Source: Herbaspirillum sp. RTI4 (GTDB taxonomy: Bacteria; Pseudomonadota; Gammaproteobacteria; Burkholderiales; Burkholderiaceae_D). From it: a stretch of DNA of 64,000 bases. Both the position numbers and the translations under genes were made by a program. Location: NCBI RefSeq assembly GCF_034313965.1, contig NZ_JAVIWQ010000002.1, positions 2,480,001 to 2,544,000 of the forward strand, given 5' to 3'. Under the pieces are notes generated by a model. That model worked only from the letters and a program-made list of their open reading frames with translations. It had not been told where the DNA came from and made no database searches. Shown here piece by piece: positions 47,044-55,227 of this stretch (the stretch's first letter is position 1; every line of letters starts with the position of its first letter).

Positions 47044-47481
47044 ATGAGAAAATTTTCCTTCCTTCCTCTGGCGATGCTGATGCTGATGCTTTTGCTAACG
47101 CTATCGTCGGCGCGAGCCGAGACTACTGAAACCCTTTACGACAGCCTTGGCGGGCAAGCCGTGATCAACAATATCGTTGACGGTTTTTTGAAGATCGCGC
47201 TGGACGATCCGCGTATCAAGGAAACATTTTCTGAGAGTGAAATGAAACGCTTGCGGGCCATGCTGGCAGAGCATCTGTGCAAGGTGGTCGACGGCCCCTG
47301 TGTCTATACCGGCGATCCAATGAAGGAAGTGCATCAGGGCCTGGGCATCAATCAGGCCCGTTTTAATGCCATGACCGAAGATTTCCAGACCGCCATGGTG
47401 CAGCTCAGTATTCCTGCGCCTATCCAATACCGCGTGCTGGCCAGACTTGCTCCTATGCAAAGAGATATCATCAGTCGGTGA
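47044..47481 (+). CDS. Exported group 1 truncated hemoglobin
   Basis: This 145-residue protein opens with a signal peptide (MRKFSFLPLAMLMLMLLLTL, cleavage near ARA-ET). A two-over-two globin follows with LYDSLGGQAVINNIVDGFL, the proximal His in MKEVHQGLGI (about residue 97), and NQARFNAM. Two cysteines (HLCKVVDGPC) are eight residues apart. Most truncated globins are cytoplasmic; the signal sequence here implies a periplasmic heme protein, possibly for nitric oxide or oxygen chemistry. It closes the four-gene set starting at 43018. Confidence 0.88.
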   Translation: MRKFSFLPLAMLMLMLLLTLSSARAETTETLYDSLGGQAVINNIVDGFLKIALDDPRIKETFSESEMKRLRAMLAEHLCKVVDGPCVYTGDPMKEVHQGLGINQARFNAMTEDFQTAMVQLSIPAPIQYRVLARLAPMQRDIISR

Positions 47482-47613
47482 GCGCAGGGCATGCAAGCGG
47501 CGTATGCTTTGGACGAGGCAGGCATTCAGGTTTTGGGATTTGCTGCCGATAATTCGAATGTACCCACTCTTGGTACTTACTTCCGGTACCCACTTCTCAT
47601 ATAAGGATCTAGC

Positions 47614-47805
47614 ATGGACATCACCTCGGCTATTGAAAAAATTGCAACGAAAATGGCGTCGGATAAAAATACCGATTCGATTGATATGAAGATGCTGAAA
47701 AAAGCGATGGACATTCAGGCAAACACCGGCGCGCAACTGATTAGCGCATTGCCGCCCGTGCCTGCCAATCCGAATATCGGCCGCAACATCAATACGACAG
47801 CCTGA
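47614..47805 (+). CDS. YjfB-like small protein (putative motility protein family)
   Basis: A 63-residue protein with MDITSAIEKIATKMA, then MKMLKKAMDIQANTGAQLISALP, the opening and middle of YjfB-type proteins (given as MLKKAMDIQANTGAQLI). A ribosome-binding site AAGGA sits 7-10 bases upstream of the ATG. The family is linked to motility operons by name only; function is unproven. No flagellar genes are near. Confidence 0.75.
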   Translation: MDITSAIEKIATKMASDKNTDSIDMKMLKKAMDIQANTGAQLISALPPVPANPNIGRNINTTA

Positions 47806-47930
47806 GCTGAGTATTGCGCGTCAACGGTGTCGGGCGACATGGTCTTACCCCAAGGTATTGCTCCATCGTCTTATCCTCGTGTGGCCGGAAACGATCGCCC
47901 TGCGCCGTATTTCTCCTGAGTTGAATTGAA

Positions 47931-48842
47931 TTGAACAATCGCTGCACCCCGCCGTTGCCCTTGCGTGATGGCGTTTCACCTTCGTATTTATGGTTGCCTG
48001 AAGGTGACTGGCCGGATATGGCGACTTTCCTGGTGTCGCATTTCCCGGGAGTCTCTGCCGCTGAATGGGCGGCGCGCATGCGCGCCGGCGAAGTCGTCGA
48101 TCAGCATGGCAATCCCTTTCACGCGCATAGTCCCTACCGTCGCGGCGACTGCGTGTATTACTACCGCACGCTGGACGACGAAGAATCCATCCCGGTCACC
48201 GAGCGCATCCTGTTTCAGGATGAACATCTGCTGGTGGCCGACAAACCCCATTTTCTGCCCGTCATCCCGTCCGGTCGTTTTTTGCAGCAAACTTTGCTGG
48301 TGCGGCTGAAAAAAAGCACGGGACTGGAGCATCTATCGCCGCTGCACCGCATCGATCGCGAAACTGCCGGTCTCGTCCTTTTTTCGACGGATCCGTCTAC
48401 CCGGGGTCTGTATCAATCGATGTTCCAAAAAAAGACCATGCAAAAAACCTACGAGGCGATTGCAGCGTCGTTGCGCGATACCGTTTTCCCGATTACGCAT
48501 TGCAGTCGGATGATAGAAGGGGAGCCGTTTTTCCGCATGCAGGAAGTGCCTGGCACGCCTAATTCTGAAACCCGCATTGATTGTATTGAGAAGCGCGGCG
48601 AACTGAGTTTGTATCGTCTCAATCCAGTCACCGGCAAGCGGCATCAGCTACGCGTGCATCTGGCGGGACTCGGCATGCCTATCCTGAATGATCAGTTTTA
48701 TCCGCATCCGGTGCCGGTGGGTCATCAGGATGACTTTACAAAACCGCTCAAACTTTTGGCGAAGGCAATTTCTTTCACCGATCCTTTAAGCGGACTGGAG
48801 CGGTACTTTGAGAGCCGTCTTAGCCTGGACGATGCGGTTTAG
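47931..48842 (+). CDS. RluA-family RNA pseudouridine synthase
   Basis: This 303-residue enzyme has an N-terminal S4-like region with a WAARMRAGEV phrase. The catalytic core has HRIDRETAGLVLFS (the Asp is the family nucleophile), KTYEAIA and the KRHQLRVHLAGLG motif. It isomerises uridine in rRNA or tRNA; the exact target is not evident. The start is a TTG at 47931 with weak context; no better in-frame start precedes SPSYLWLPEGDWPD. Its 3' end overlaps the converging flavoprotein gene by 23 bp. Confidence 0.88.
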   Translation: MNNRCTPPLPLRDGVSPSYLWLPEGDWPDMATFLVSHFPGVSAAEWAARMRAGEVVDQHGNPFHAHSPYRRGDCVYYYRTLDDEESIPVTERILFQDEHLLVADKPHFLPVIPSGRFLQQTLLVRLKKSTGLEHLSPLHRIDRETAGLVLFSTDPSTRGLYQSMFQKKTMQKTYEAIAASLRDTVFPITHCSRMIEGEPFFRMQEVPGTPNSETRIDCIEKRGELSLYRLNPVTGKRHQLRVHLAGLGMPILNDQFYPHPVPVGHQDDFTKPLKLLAKAISFTDPLSGLERYFESRLSLDDAV

Positions 48843-50529
48843 TCTGACGAAAGTTGTTTGATTTTTCGTTGGCACTATCCGATTGAAACCGCAGTTCCCG
48901 GCCCCTCAGCATCCCTTGCCAGTACAAGGCCGGCAAAATGCGCTCCTTTAACAGCCATGCCAGTCGCGCAGGATGGGGGCCGTTGATGAGCCAGTCAGGA
49001 AAATTCGGCATGACTTTTCCGCCATAGAGAAATTCTGCGAGAGCCATCTTGCCGCTCTCCACTGTCAGCGGACTCGCCCCATCCCCGCTGTAATGACTTT
49101 CCCCTTCGGCCATGCCCAGTCCGGCCAATACATTATGCACAACCACCGGCGCCTGCAACCGGGCGGCGGCTGCCGTTTTCGCATGGGGTGCATGGATGAC
49201 ATCGCCGAGCGCGTAAATATTGCTGAAGCGGCTATGACGCAGGGAAGTCGGATCGACGCTCACCCAGCCCGAGGCATCGGACAGCGGGCTGGCGTGAATA
49301 AAATCTGGAGGAGCCTGCGGCGGAACGACGTGGAGCATATCGAATTTTTTTTGAATGATTTCTTTCGATTGCTCTTCGTTTTTACGAGAAAAAGTAGCGA
49401 CCTTCGACCCGCCATCGACCGCAATCAGTTGATGGTTGAATTGAAGACGAATACCGTCGGCTTCGACATACTCCATGAGCGCCGGCACATAGGCCGCTCC
49501 GCCAAAAAAAACTGCTCCGGCGTTACAAAAATCAATATCCGTTTTTGACAGGTCCCCAGTTTTTTGCCAATAATCGGCCGACAAATACATCTCTTTTTGC
49601 GCTGCCCCTGCGGTTCTTACCGGTAGGGGCGGCTGAGTGAAAAGGGCATGCCCGCCCCGCATTTTTTGCACCAGTTCCCAGGTTTGCGGTGCCAGCTCAA
49701 ACGTATAGCTTGAGGTAACGCCATTTCTCCCCAGCGTATCGGACAGTCCTTCTATCGCATCCCAATCGGGCTTCAGACGGGGGCAGATCACCAGTTGCCG
49801 GTAGTGGAGGGCGTCGCCGTCTTCGAGGATTACCGCATTGCGCTCCGGTTCGAATGCAATGATGCACTTCTCTATCCATCGAACCCCAGTGGGAATTTTA
49901 TTCGCCGTCGTGTGCGTGGTGCTTTCCGACAAAAATTCACCGTTGCCGACCAGCGTCCAGCCCGGTTGGCAACGCCCTTCAGAGGGCTCGATGAGGACGA
50001 TACTGAGCCCCTGCTTGCGTTTCAAAAGACCGATTGCCGTCATGATTCCCGCCGTACCGGCACCGACGATCACCACATCGTGCAGAGTTTCTTTCACCGC
50101 AGACGGGGCCGCTTCGGTGGGGACAATGCCATGCGATACGGAGGGGGCATCTGGTGTAGAACCAGATGCCGGCAAGGGACTGTCGGCGGCTGTTTTTTTC
50201 AAGGCCTTGACCAGGTCCCACAGAATATTGGCGCGTGCGCCTGTGCGGCAAAACGCCAGGACAGGCTTGGGCAATTTGCCGACCAGATCGTCGAATTGCA
50301 TGAGCAGCATGTCGGTAATCTGATCTGCCGTCACCGGGAAATAAAGTGCTTCCATTCCCAGTGCCCGGGCTTCTTGTTCGAGGGTACTAAACAGCGGTTG
50401 CTCCGCTGTTTCCCCATCCGGCCGACAACAGACCAGGGAGCGGTAGCCAGCCGCATGAATAGACGCGATGTCGCTTGGAAATAGTTGGGCGGAAACTGAA
50501 TAGGTGTTGGTCAATGGTCGAATGAGCAT
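48820..50529 (-). CDS. DUF442 phosphatase-like domain fused to an SQR-like flavoprotein
   Basis: A 569-residue fusion. Residues 1-110 form a DUF442/TIGR01244-type domain with the thiolate motif FCRTGARA (Cys about 94), as in the beta-lactamase-hydrolase-like (Blh) proteins. After a Pro/Ser linker (about 112-148) comes an FAD/NAD(P) oxidoreductase with DVVIVGAGTAGIMTA (about 151-165), and later IYALGDVIHAPHAKTAAA, resembling sulfide:quinone oxidoreductases. The putative role is oxidation of sulfide to persulfide, with sulfur passed to the metallo-hydrolase encoded just upstream. ATG 50529 has GGGGA 8 bases upstream. The SQR redox cysteines at the usual positions are not clearly present, so the reaction is uncertain. 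Confidence 0.85.
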   Translation of the reverse strand: MLIRPLTNTYSVSAQLFPSDIASIHAAGYRSLVCCRPDGETAEQPLFSTLEQEARALGMEALYFPVTADQITDMLLMQFDDLVGKLPKPVLAFCRTGARANILWDLVKALKKTAADSPLPASGSTPDAPSVSHGIVPTEAAPSAVKETLHDVVIVGAGTAGIMTAIGLLKRKQGLSIVLIEPSEGRCQPGWTLVGNGEFLSESTTHTTANKIPTGVRWIEKCIIAFEPERNAVILEDGDALHYRQLVICPRLKPDWDAIEGLSDTLGRNGVTSSYTFELAPQTWELVQKMRGGHALFTQPPLPVRTAGAAQKEMYLSADYWQKTGDLSKTDIDFCNAGAVFFGGAAYVPALMEYVEADGIRLQFNHQLIAVDGGSKVATFSRKNEEQSKEIIQKKFDMLHVVPPQAPPDFIHASPLSDASGWVSVDPTSLRHSRFSNIYALGDVIHAPHAKTAAAARLQAPVVVHNVLAGLGMAEGESHYSGDGASPLTVESGKMALAEFLYGGKVMPNFPDWLINGPHPARLAWLLKERILPALYWQGMLRGRELRFQSDSANEKSNNFRQTKPHRPG

Positions 50530-50590
50530 CTGGCAGTTCCCCCTGTGTTTGTAAAACAATGACACAGAGCAGGGTAGTGCGCGATATCAA

Positions 50591-51475
50591 TCAAACAGCA
50601 TTAATAGGTATTTTTAAATAGTGCACACCGTTTTTTTCAGGGGCAGGAAAATGCCCGGCGCGCATGTTAACTTGCACAGAAGGAAGAATTAATGCGGGCA
50701 TCTCCAATGTGCCGTCCCGCTCGTTACGCATGGCAACGAAGGCCTCTTCGGTGATGCCGTTTTTCACATGGATATTGTGTTCGCGTTCTTGCGCGACAGT
50801 GCTGACGAACTGCACTTCACGCCCTCCCGGCTGGTAGTCATGGCACATGAATAATCGGGTCTCGCCGGGCAGGCTGAGGACTTTATTGATCGATTGAAAT
50901 AACTCCTGCGCATTGCCGCCAGGGAAATCGCAACGGGCGGTGCCGTAATCGGGCATGAACAGGGTATCGCCGACAAATGCAGCGGGGCCGGCGCCGTCGT
51001 CAAAAACATAGGTCATACAGGCCGGTGTATGACCCGGCGTATGCAAGGTTTTTATACGGATATTGCCGATGGAAAATTGCGCGCCATCCGAAAACAGTTC
51101 ATCGAACTGACTGCCGTCAGTGGCGAAATCTTCGCTCACGTTGAACAGTTGACCGAATACGTTTTGCACCATCGTAATCTGGCTGCCAATACCGAGCCGG
51201 CCACCCAGTTTCTGCTGAAGGTAAGGTGCTGCGGATAAATGATCAGCATGCACATGCGTTTCGAGTATCCATTGCACATGGCCTTCCAGCGCCTGTACGC
51301 GGGCAATCAAGCGGTCGGCGCTGGCGGTGCTGGTGCGGCCGGAAGCGGGATCGTAATCCAGCACGGTGTCGATCAGCGCGCAATCGCGCGTCGCCACGTC
51401 CATGACGATGTAGCTGATTGTGCTGGTAGTCGGGTCGAACAAACCCTCGATATGCATCGGCAATATGGCTGGCAT
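50591..51475 (-). CDS. Persulfide dioxygenase-like metallo-beta-lactamase-fold hydrolase
   Basis: This 294-residue protein has the metal motif ETHVHADHLSAAPYL, the further His in LHTPGHTPACMTY, and the Asp and His in FVGDTLFMPDYG and MCHDYQPG. GTARCDFPGG is a phrase of ETHE1/Blh-type persulfide dioxygenases, which oxidise glutathione persulfide to sulfite with one mononuclear iron. ATG 51475 has AAGGAA 8 bases upstream; the frame is open to 51568. It lies 61 bp before the DUF442-flavoprotein gene on the same strand, forming a sulfide/persulfide module. No BigR-like repressor is adjacent. Confidence 0.88.
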   Translation of the reverse strand: MPAILPMHIEGLFDPTTSTISYIVMDVATRDCALIDTVLDYDPASGRTSTASADRLIARVQALEGHVQWILETHVHADHLSAAPYLQQKLGGRLGIGSQITMVQNVFGQLFNVSEDFATDGSQFDELFSDGAQFSIGNIRIKTLHTPGHTPACMTYVFDDGAGPAAFVGDTLFMPDYGTARCDFPGGNAQELFQSINKVLSLPGETRLFMCHDYQPGGREVQFVSTVAQEREHNIHVKNGITEEAFVAMRNERDGTLEMPALILPSVQVNMRAGHFPAPEKNGVHYLKIPINAV

Positions 51476-51497
51476 GGCGGCATTCCTTTCCTTATTC

Positions 51498-51598
51498 GGA
51501 CTTACGCAAAAAGGCGCTGGCGTTGTTGCATTGCCTTGCCGTGCATTTTGTACTGTCTGCGGCAACACGCCCTGGCCAGCGGCTTTTTGCGTAAGTCC
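51498..51598. repeat. 101-bp element with 23-bp near-perfect inverted ends
   Basis: The left arm (51498-51520) begins GGACTTACGCAAAAAGGCGC and the right arm (51576-51598) is its reverse complement with one mismatch. The 55 bp between encode nothing. A half copy lies at 1227-1258. It may be a small non-autonomous mobile element or a structural intergenic repeat; no flanking target duplication is obvious. Confidence 0.65.
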
Positions 51599-51735
51599 TG
51601 CGTATATAAACGGCCCCTGAGTGATTGTAATTTTTTATAAAGGTTCATCGTCCTTTACATTTCCTTTGCATGTCCTTTGCATGTCCTTTATCGACCTGCT
51701 TGTTTGCAGGAGAAAAGGGGACACACCGGATATTT

Positions 51736-52650
51736 TTATGCGGTCTCTTGCAAGGTCTTCAGCGCGGCAAGGGCATCCAGCCACCAGGCCAGCGCAGGTC
51801 CGGCCGGGCGATCCGGGCGATAAACGCATTGCATCGGCAAGGAAAGCCCCTGTGGCGAGTGGGCAAAGGTAGTCAGTTCACACAAGCGTCCTTGCGCCAG
51901 ATCGTCCGCCACCACATGGCGCGGCATATAGCCCCAACCGATACCGGCGCGCAGCAGCGCATGCTTGGTACCCAGGTCGCTCATGCGCCAGGACAGCCGT
52001 GAGTGTACCGAGAACTCCAGATTGGCGGTCAATTCGCTACGGTCGCTCAGGACGAGCTGTGTTTGTTGCGACAACAATCGCTCGGAAATGCGGCCGGGCA
52101 CGGCCGCCAGCGCATGGCCCGGCGCAGCGACCGCCACCAGCAGCACATCCGGCAGCACGATGCGCAACAGACTGGCCGGGATAATGGGCAGCGAGCCCAG
52201 TACGCCTAGCATGGCGCGACCATCCATCACCCGTTCCGCGACCGCGCCCAGCGCTTCAATTTCCAGCCGCAAGGTGACCGCCGGAAAATCGTGACTGAAG
52301 CGACGCAATAAATCGACCAGCACATTGGTAGGGAAAAAAACGTCCAGCGCCAGCGTAACCTCCAATTCCTGCCCGAGGCTGTAGGCGGCGGCGCGCGCTT
52401 GCAGGGCATCGGCCTGATCCAGTACCTGTCGCGCGTCGCGCAGCAGGGCGATACCTGCCGGTGTGAGCTGTGGCCGGTAGCCGCTGCGATCGAACAGAGC
52501 AACGCCGAGTTGCTGTTCCAGCGTGGCAATGGCGTAACTGACGGCAGACTGGGCGCGGCCCACCACGCGTGCCGCCGCCAGGAAACTACCGGAATCGACC
52601 ACCTGCGCGAATACCCTTAACTGATCCAGCGAAAGACGTTCTATGTTCAT
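51736..52650 (-). CDS. LysR-family transcriptional regulator
   Basis: A 304-residue regulator with an N-terminal winged HTH (LSLDQLRVFAQVVDSGSF, then AARVVGRAQSAVSYAIATLE) and a LysR substrate domain (ALDVFFPTNVLVDLLRRF). ATG 52650 with AAGG about 10 bases upstream is preferred over the in-frame TTG at 52659. It is divergent from doxX-like and pirin genes 254 bp away and probably regulates them. The effector is unknown. Confidence 0.9.
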   Translation of the reverse strand: MNIERLSLDQLRVFAQVVDSGSFLAAARVVGRAQSAVSYAIATLEQQLGVALFDRSGYRPQLTPAGIALLRDARQVLDQADALQARAAAYSLGQELEVTLALDVFFPTNVLVDLLRRFSHDFPAVTLRLEIEALGAVAERVMDGRAMLGVLGSLPIIPASLLRIVLPDVLLVAVAAPGHALAAVPGRISERLLSQQTQLVLSDRSELTANLEFSVHSRLSWRMSDLGTKHALLRAGIGWGYMPRHVVADDLAQGRLCELTTFAHSPQGLSLPMQCVYRPDRPAGPALAWWLDALAALKTLQETA

Positions 52651-52818
52651 GCGGAGCAAGCCTTGTCAAAGACAAACAATATCTAATAAATGGATACTAA
52701 TAATCTTAACATTAACTGTTTTATTGAATGTTGCGACAAGGTATTCTCGCCTCACTGACCAAAATGCTGCTTTAGCTCCGCGGTACGGTGAGATGAGCGG
52801 GGCGCCTCAGGGCAACTC

Positions 52819-52848
52819 GCAGTAACGAGCAGTAACACGCAGTAACAA
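52819..52848. repeat. Decamer tandem repeat (3 copies of GCAGTAACNN)
   Basis: GCAGTAACGA, GCAGTAACAC and GCAGTAACAA follow each other in the LysR-doxX divergent region (52651-52904). The rest of that region holds an AT-rich stretch near 52680-52730 that could be the promoter, but no LysR box was firmly assigned. Confidence 0.7.
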
Positions 52849-52904
52849 GCCGACGTACATCAATTCGTTCAAACCACCGCTTCAATTTTCATAGGAATTT
52901 CATC

Positions 52905-53285
52905 ATGACCATTACTTCCCCCGTCTTTCGTATCGGCCGCGCCTTGTTGGGCCTTCTGTTTTTAGTCGCCGGTATCGGCAAGATCACGGGATTCGCCGGT
53001 ACCGTCGGTTATATGGGCTTTCTGGGTTTCCCTATGCCGGAACTGGTCACTATCGTGACAATCGTGGTGGAAGTCGGCGGCGCTCTGGCCTTGATTACCG
53101 GTAAATTTGCACGTCCGGCGGCACTGGTCGTGGCCTTGTTCACGGTCGGCGCTACTTTGGCCGCACACCGCTTCTGGCAAGCCGATCCGGCTGCCGCACA
53201 AGCACAGATGACCAACTTCCTGAAAAACCTGTCCATCATCGGCGGTTTGCTGATGGTGTGGGCAGTCAAGCCAGAAAATAAATAA
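52905..53285 (+). CDS. DoxX family membrane protein
   Basis: This 126-residue protein has four helices in the DoxX pattern: RIGRALLGLLFLVAGIGKI, YMGFLGFPMPELVTIVTIVVEVGGALALI (given as FPMPELV and EVGGALALI), then a final pair with LKNLSIIGGLLMVWAV. The family includes quinone-linked and oxidative-stress membrane proteins of unclear chemistry. AGGAA lies about 9 bases before the ATG. A terminator hairpin follows, so it may be monocistronic even though two pirin genes lie downstream. Confidence 0.9.
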   Translation: MTITSPVFRIGRALLGLLFLVAGIGKITGFAGTVGYMGFLGFPMPELVTIVTIVVEVGGALALITGKFARPAALVVALFTVGATLAAHRFWQADPAAAQAQMTNFLKNLSIIGGLLMVWAVKPENK

Positions 53286-53310
53286 GCAATCCTGATCAAG
53301 ATACAGACCG

Positions 53311-53338
53311 CGCCGGGCTTGTCCCGGCGTTGTTATTT
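53311..53338 (+). terminator. Rho-independent terminator after doxX
   Basis: CGCCGGG (53311-53317), loop CTTGT, CCCGGCG (53323-53329), followed by TTGTTATTT. It is the standard stem and U-rich tail, 26 bp after the stop codon. Confidence 0.8.
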
Positions 53339-53387
53339 CAAAGCCTGTTAAGGTGGTACTTCATGTTGTCCAGCGAAGGAGAGAGTT

Positions 53388-54257
53388 ATGCCCCACAGCC
53401 ATAGCAGGCAAGTCGAACAATTGATTACCGGCGTTCCGGTTCAGGATGGGGCAGGTGTGCGCATGATGCGGATTCTGACGCCCAACCTGCAACGCCGTCT
53501 CGATCCCTTCCTGATGCTCGACGCCTTCCATTCCGATACGCCGGACGACTATCTGGCCGGTTTCCCCAATCACCCGCATCGCGGTTTTGAAACCGTCACC
53601 TACATGCTGGCCGGGCGGATGCGCCATCGCGACAATGCCGGTAATGAGGGGCTGCTGGAGCCGGGCGGGATGCAATGGATGACCGCTGGTCGTGGCATCG
53701 TCCATTCGGAATTACCGGAACAGGAAGACGGGCTGATGAGCGGCTTTCAGTTGTGGGTCAATCTGGCGGCGGCGGACAAAATGATTACGCCGGCTTATCG
53801 CGATCTGCCGGCGGCAGAGATTCCTGAGGTGACGCCGCTTGCTGGTGTCGCCGTCCGTGTTCTGGCGGGTAGCGCATTCGGTGTTGCGGGCGCAGTGCAA
53901 AAAGCCACAACGGAACCCTTGTACCTGGATGTGCGAATGGCGGCCGGGACGGCGCAAGTATTTGATATTCCAGACTCCCACAATGCCTTTTTATTTGTGA
54001 TTCAGGGCGAACTGGCCATCGGGGCGGAGCGTCTTGCTGTCGGCGCGCGCAACATGGCGATTCTGAGTAATGCCGAGCCGGGCGCAGGAGTGGCGGTGCA
54101 GGCACTGGCAACGGAGACGCACTTTTTACTGATTGCCGGGCGGCCTTTGCTGGAGCCGATTGTGCAGTGGGGGCCGTTTGTGATGAATAGTCGCGAGCAG
54201 GTCGAACAGGCGATGGAAGATTTCCACGCTGGCCGTTTTGGACCGGAGGTCGTATGA
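53388..54257 (+). CDS. Pirin family protein (first of two)
   Basis: A 289-residue bicupin. The N-terminal cupin keeps the pirin metal ligands: HxH in NHPHRGFETVTYML and His/Glu in GRGIVHSELPE. Bacterial pirins include quercetinase-like dioxygenases and regulators of pyruvate metabolism; the activity here is unknown. AGGAGAGAG lies close before the ATG. Its stop overlaps the start of the second pirin gene (ATGA). Confidence 0.92.
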   Translation: MPHSHSRQVEQLITGVPVQDGAGVRMMRILTPNLQRRLDPFLMLDAFHSDTPDDYLAGFPNHPHRGFETVTYMLAGRMRHRDNAGNEGLLEPGGMQWMTAGRGIVHSELPEQEDGLMSGFQLWVNLAAADKMITPAYRDLPAAEIPEVTPLAGVAVRVLAGSAFGVAGAVQKATTEPLYLDVRMAAGTAQVFDIPDSHNAFLFVIQGELAIGAERLAVGARNMAILSNAEPGAGVAVQALATETHFLLIAGRPLLEPIVQWGPFVMNSREQVEQAMEDFHAGRFGPEVV

Positions 54258-55132
54258 ACAGCATCCTGCATCTGATTCACCCGCAGCAGCGCGATATCGG
54301 CTTCCCGGTGCGGCGCTTGCTACCGGCAGCGGAGGCGCGTTCGGTCGGCCCCTTCGTTTTCTTCGATCACATGGGGCCGGCGCATTTTTTGGCGGATACC
54401 CGTGCCGGCGACGTCCGGCCGCATCCACATATCGGTCTGGCAACCGTCACCTACCTGTTTAGCGGCGCGATGATGCATCGCGACAGTCTCGGTAGCGTGC
54501 AGCGCATCGCTCCGGGCGATATCAACTGGATGAGCGCGGGACGCGGCATCGTCCATTCGGAGCGGGTGCCTGAAGATATCCGTCGGCAGGGTAGCGCGGT
54601 GCAGGGTTTGCAGATGTGGGTGGCGTTGCCGCAGGAAGCGGAGGAGAGCGAGCCTGCTTTCTTGCATTATCCGGCGGCGGCTTTGCCACGGGTGGAGTTG
54701 CCCGGGGTGCTGCTGCATGTCCTGGCAGGACAAATAGCGGGGGCGATATCGCCCGTCCAGTCGTACAGCAGAACGCTATACGTGTACGGAGAACTGAGTG
54801 ACGATACCAGCCTGCCGCTGGCTGCCGATTATCCCGAACAAGCGGTGTATGTCCTTGAGGGTGAAGTTGCCATTGACGGCGAGTCCATTACGCCGGGGAC
54901 CCTGGCAATTCTGAAACCGGGCCAGGCCGTTATCCTTCACGCCCGCGGAGATAGCCGCTTCATGCTGCTCGGCGGCGACGCGCTGGATGGGCCGCGTTAT
55001 CTGTGGTGGAATTTTGTCGCCAGCTCGAAAGAAAAGATCGAGGCAGCAAAAATGGCGTGGGAGCGGCAAGATCCGCTGATATTCGCGCCGGTACCGGGCG
55101 ATGCGGAGGAATTTATTCCTTTGCCGGCTTAG
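54254..55132 (+). CDS. Pirin family protein (second of two)
   Basis: A 292-residue bicupin with intact ligands HPHIGLATVTYLF and GRGIVHSERVPE, and the typical VGPFVFFDHMGPAHF opening. It is only moderately similar to the pirin it overlaps, so this is an old paralogous pair rather than a recent duplication. The two are translationally coupled and may form a hetero-oligomer, which is inference. A 95-bp gap separates it from the converging hmp gene. Confidence 0.92.
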   Translation: MNSILHLIHPQQRDIGFPVRRLLPAAEARSVGPFVFFDHMGPAHFLADTRAGDVRPHPHIGLATVTYLFSGAMMHRDSLGSVQRIAPGDINWMSAGRGIVHSERVPEDIRRQGSAVQGLQMWVALPQEAEESEPAFLHYPAAALPRVELPGVLLHVLAGQIAGAISPVQSYSRTLYVYGELSDDTSLPLAADYPEQAVYVLEGEVAIDGESITPGTLAILKPGQAVILHARGDSRFMLLGGDALDGPRYLWWNFVASSKEKIEAAKMAWERQDPLIFAPVPGDAEEFIPLPA

Positions 55133-55227
55133 ATTTGTTGACGGATGCGGCACAATTTCCGGGGTTTCAGCATCGTTTGAGCGTCTTTCCCGGAAATGCG
55201 CCGCTGGCCACACGCATTCGTAAGTCA

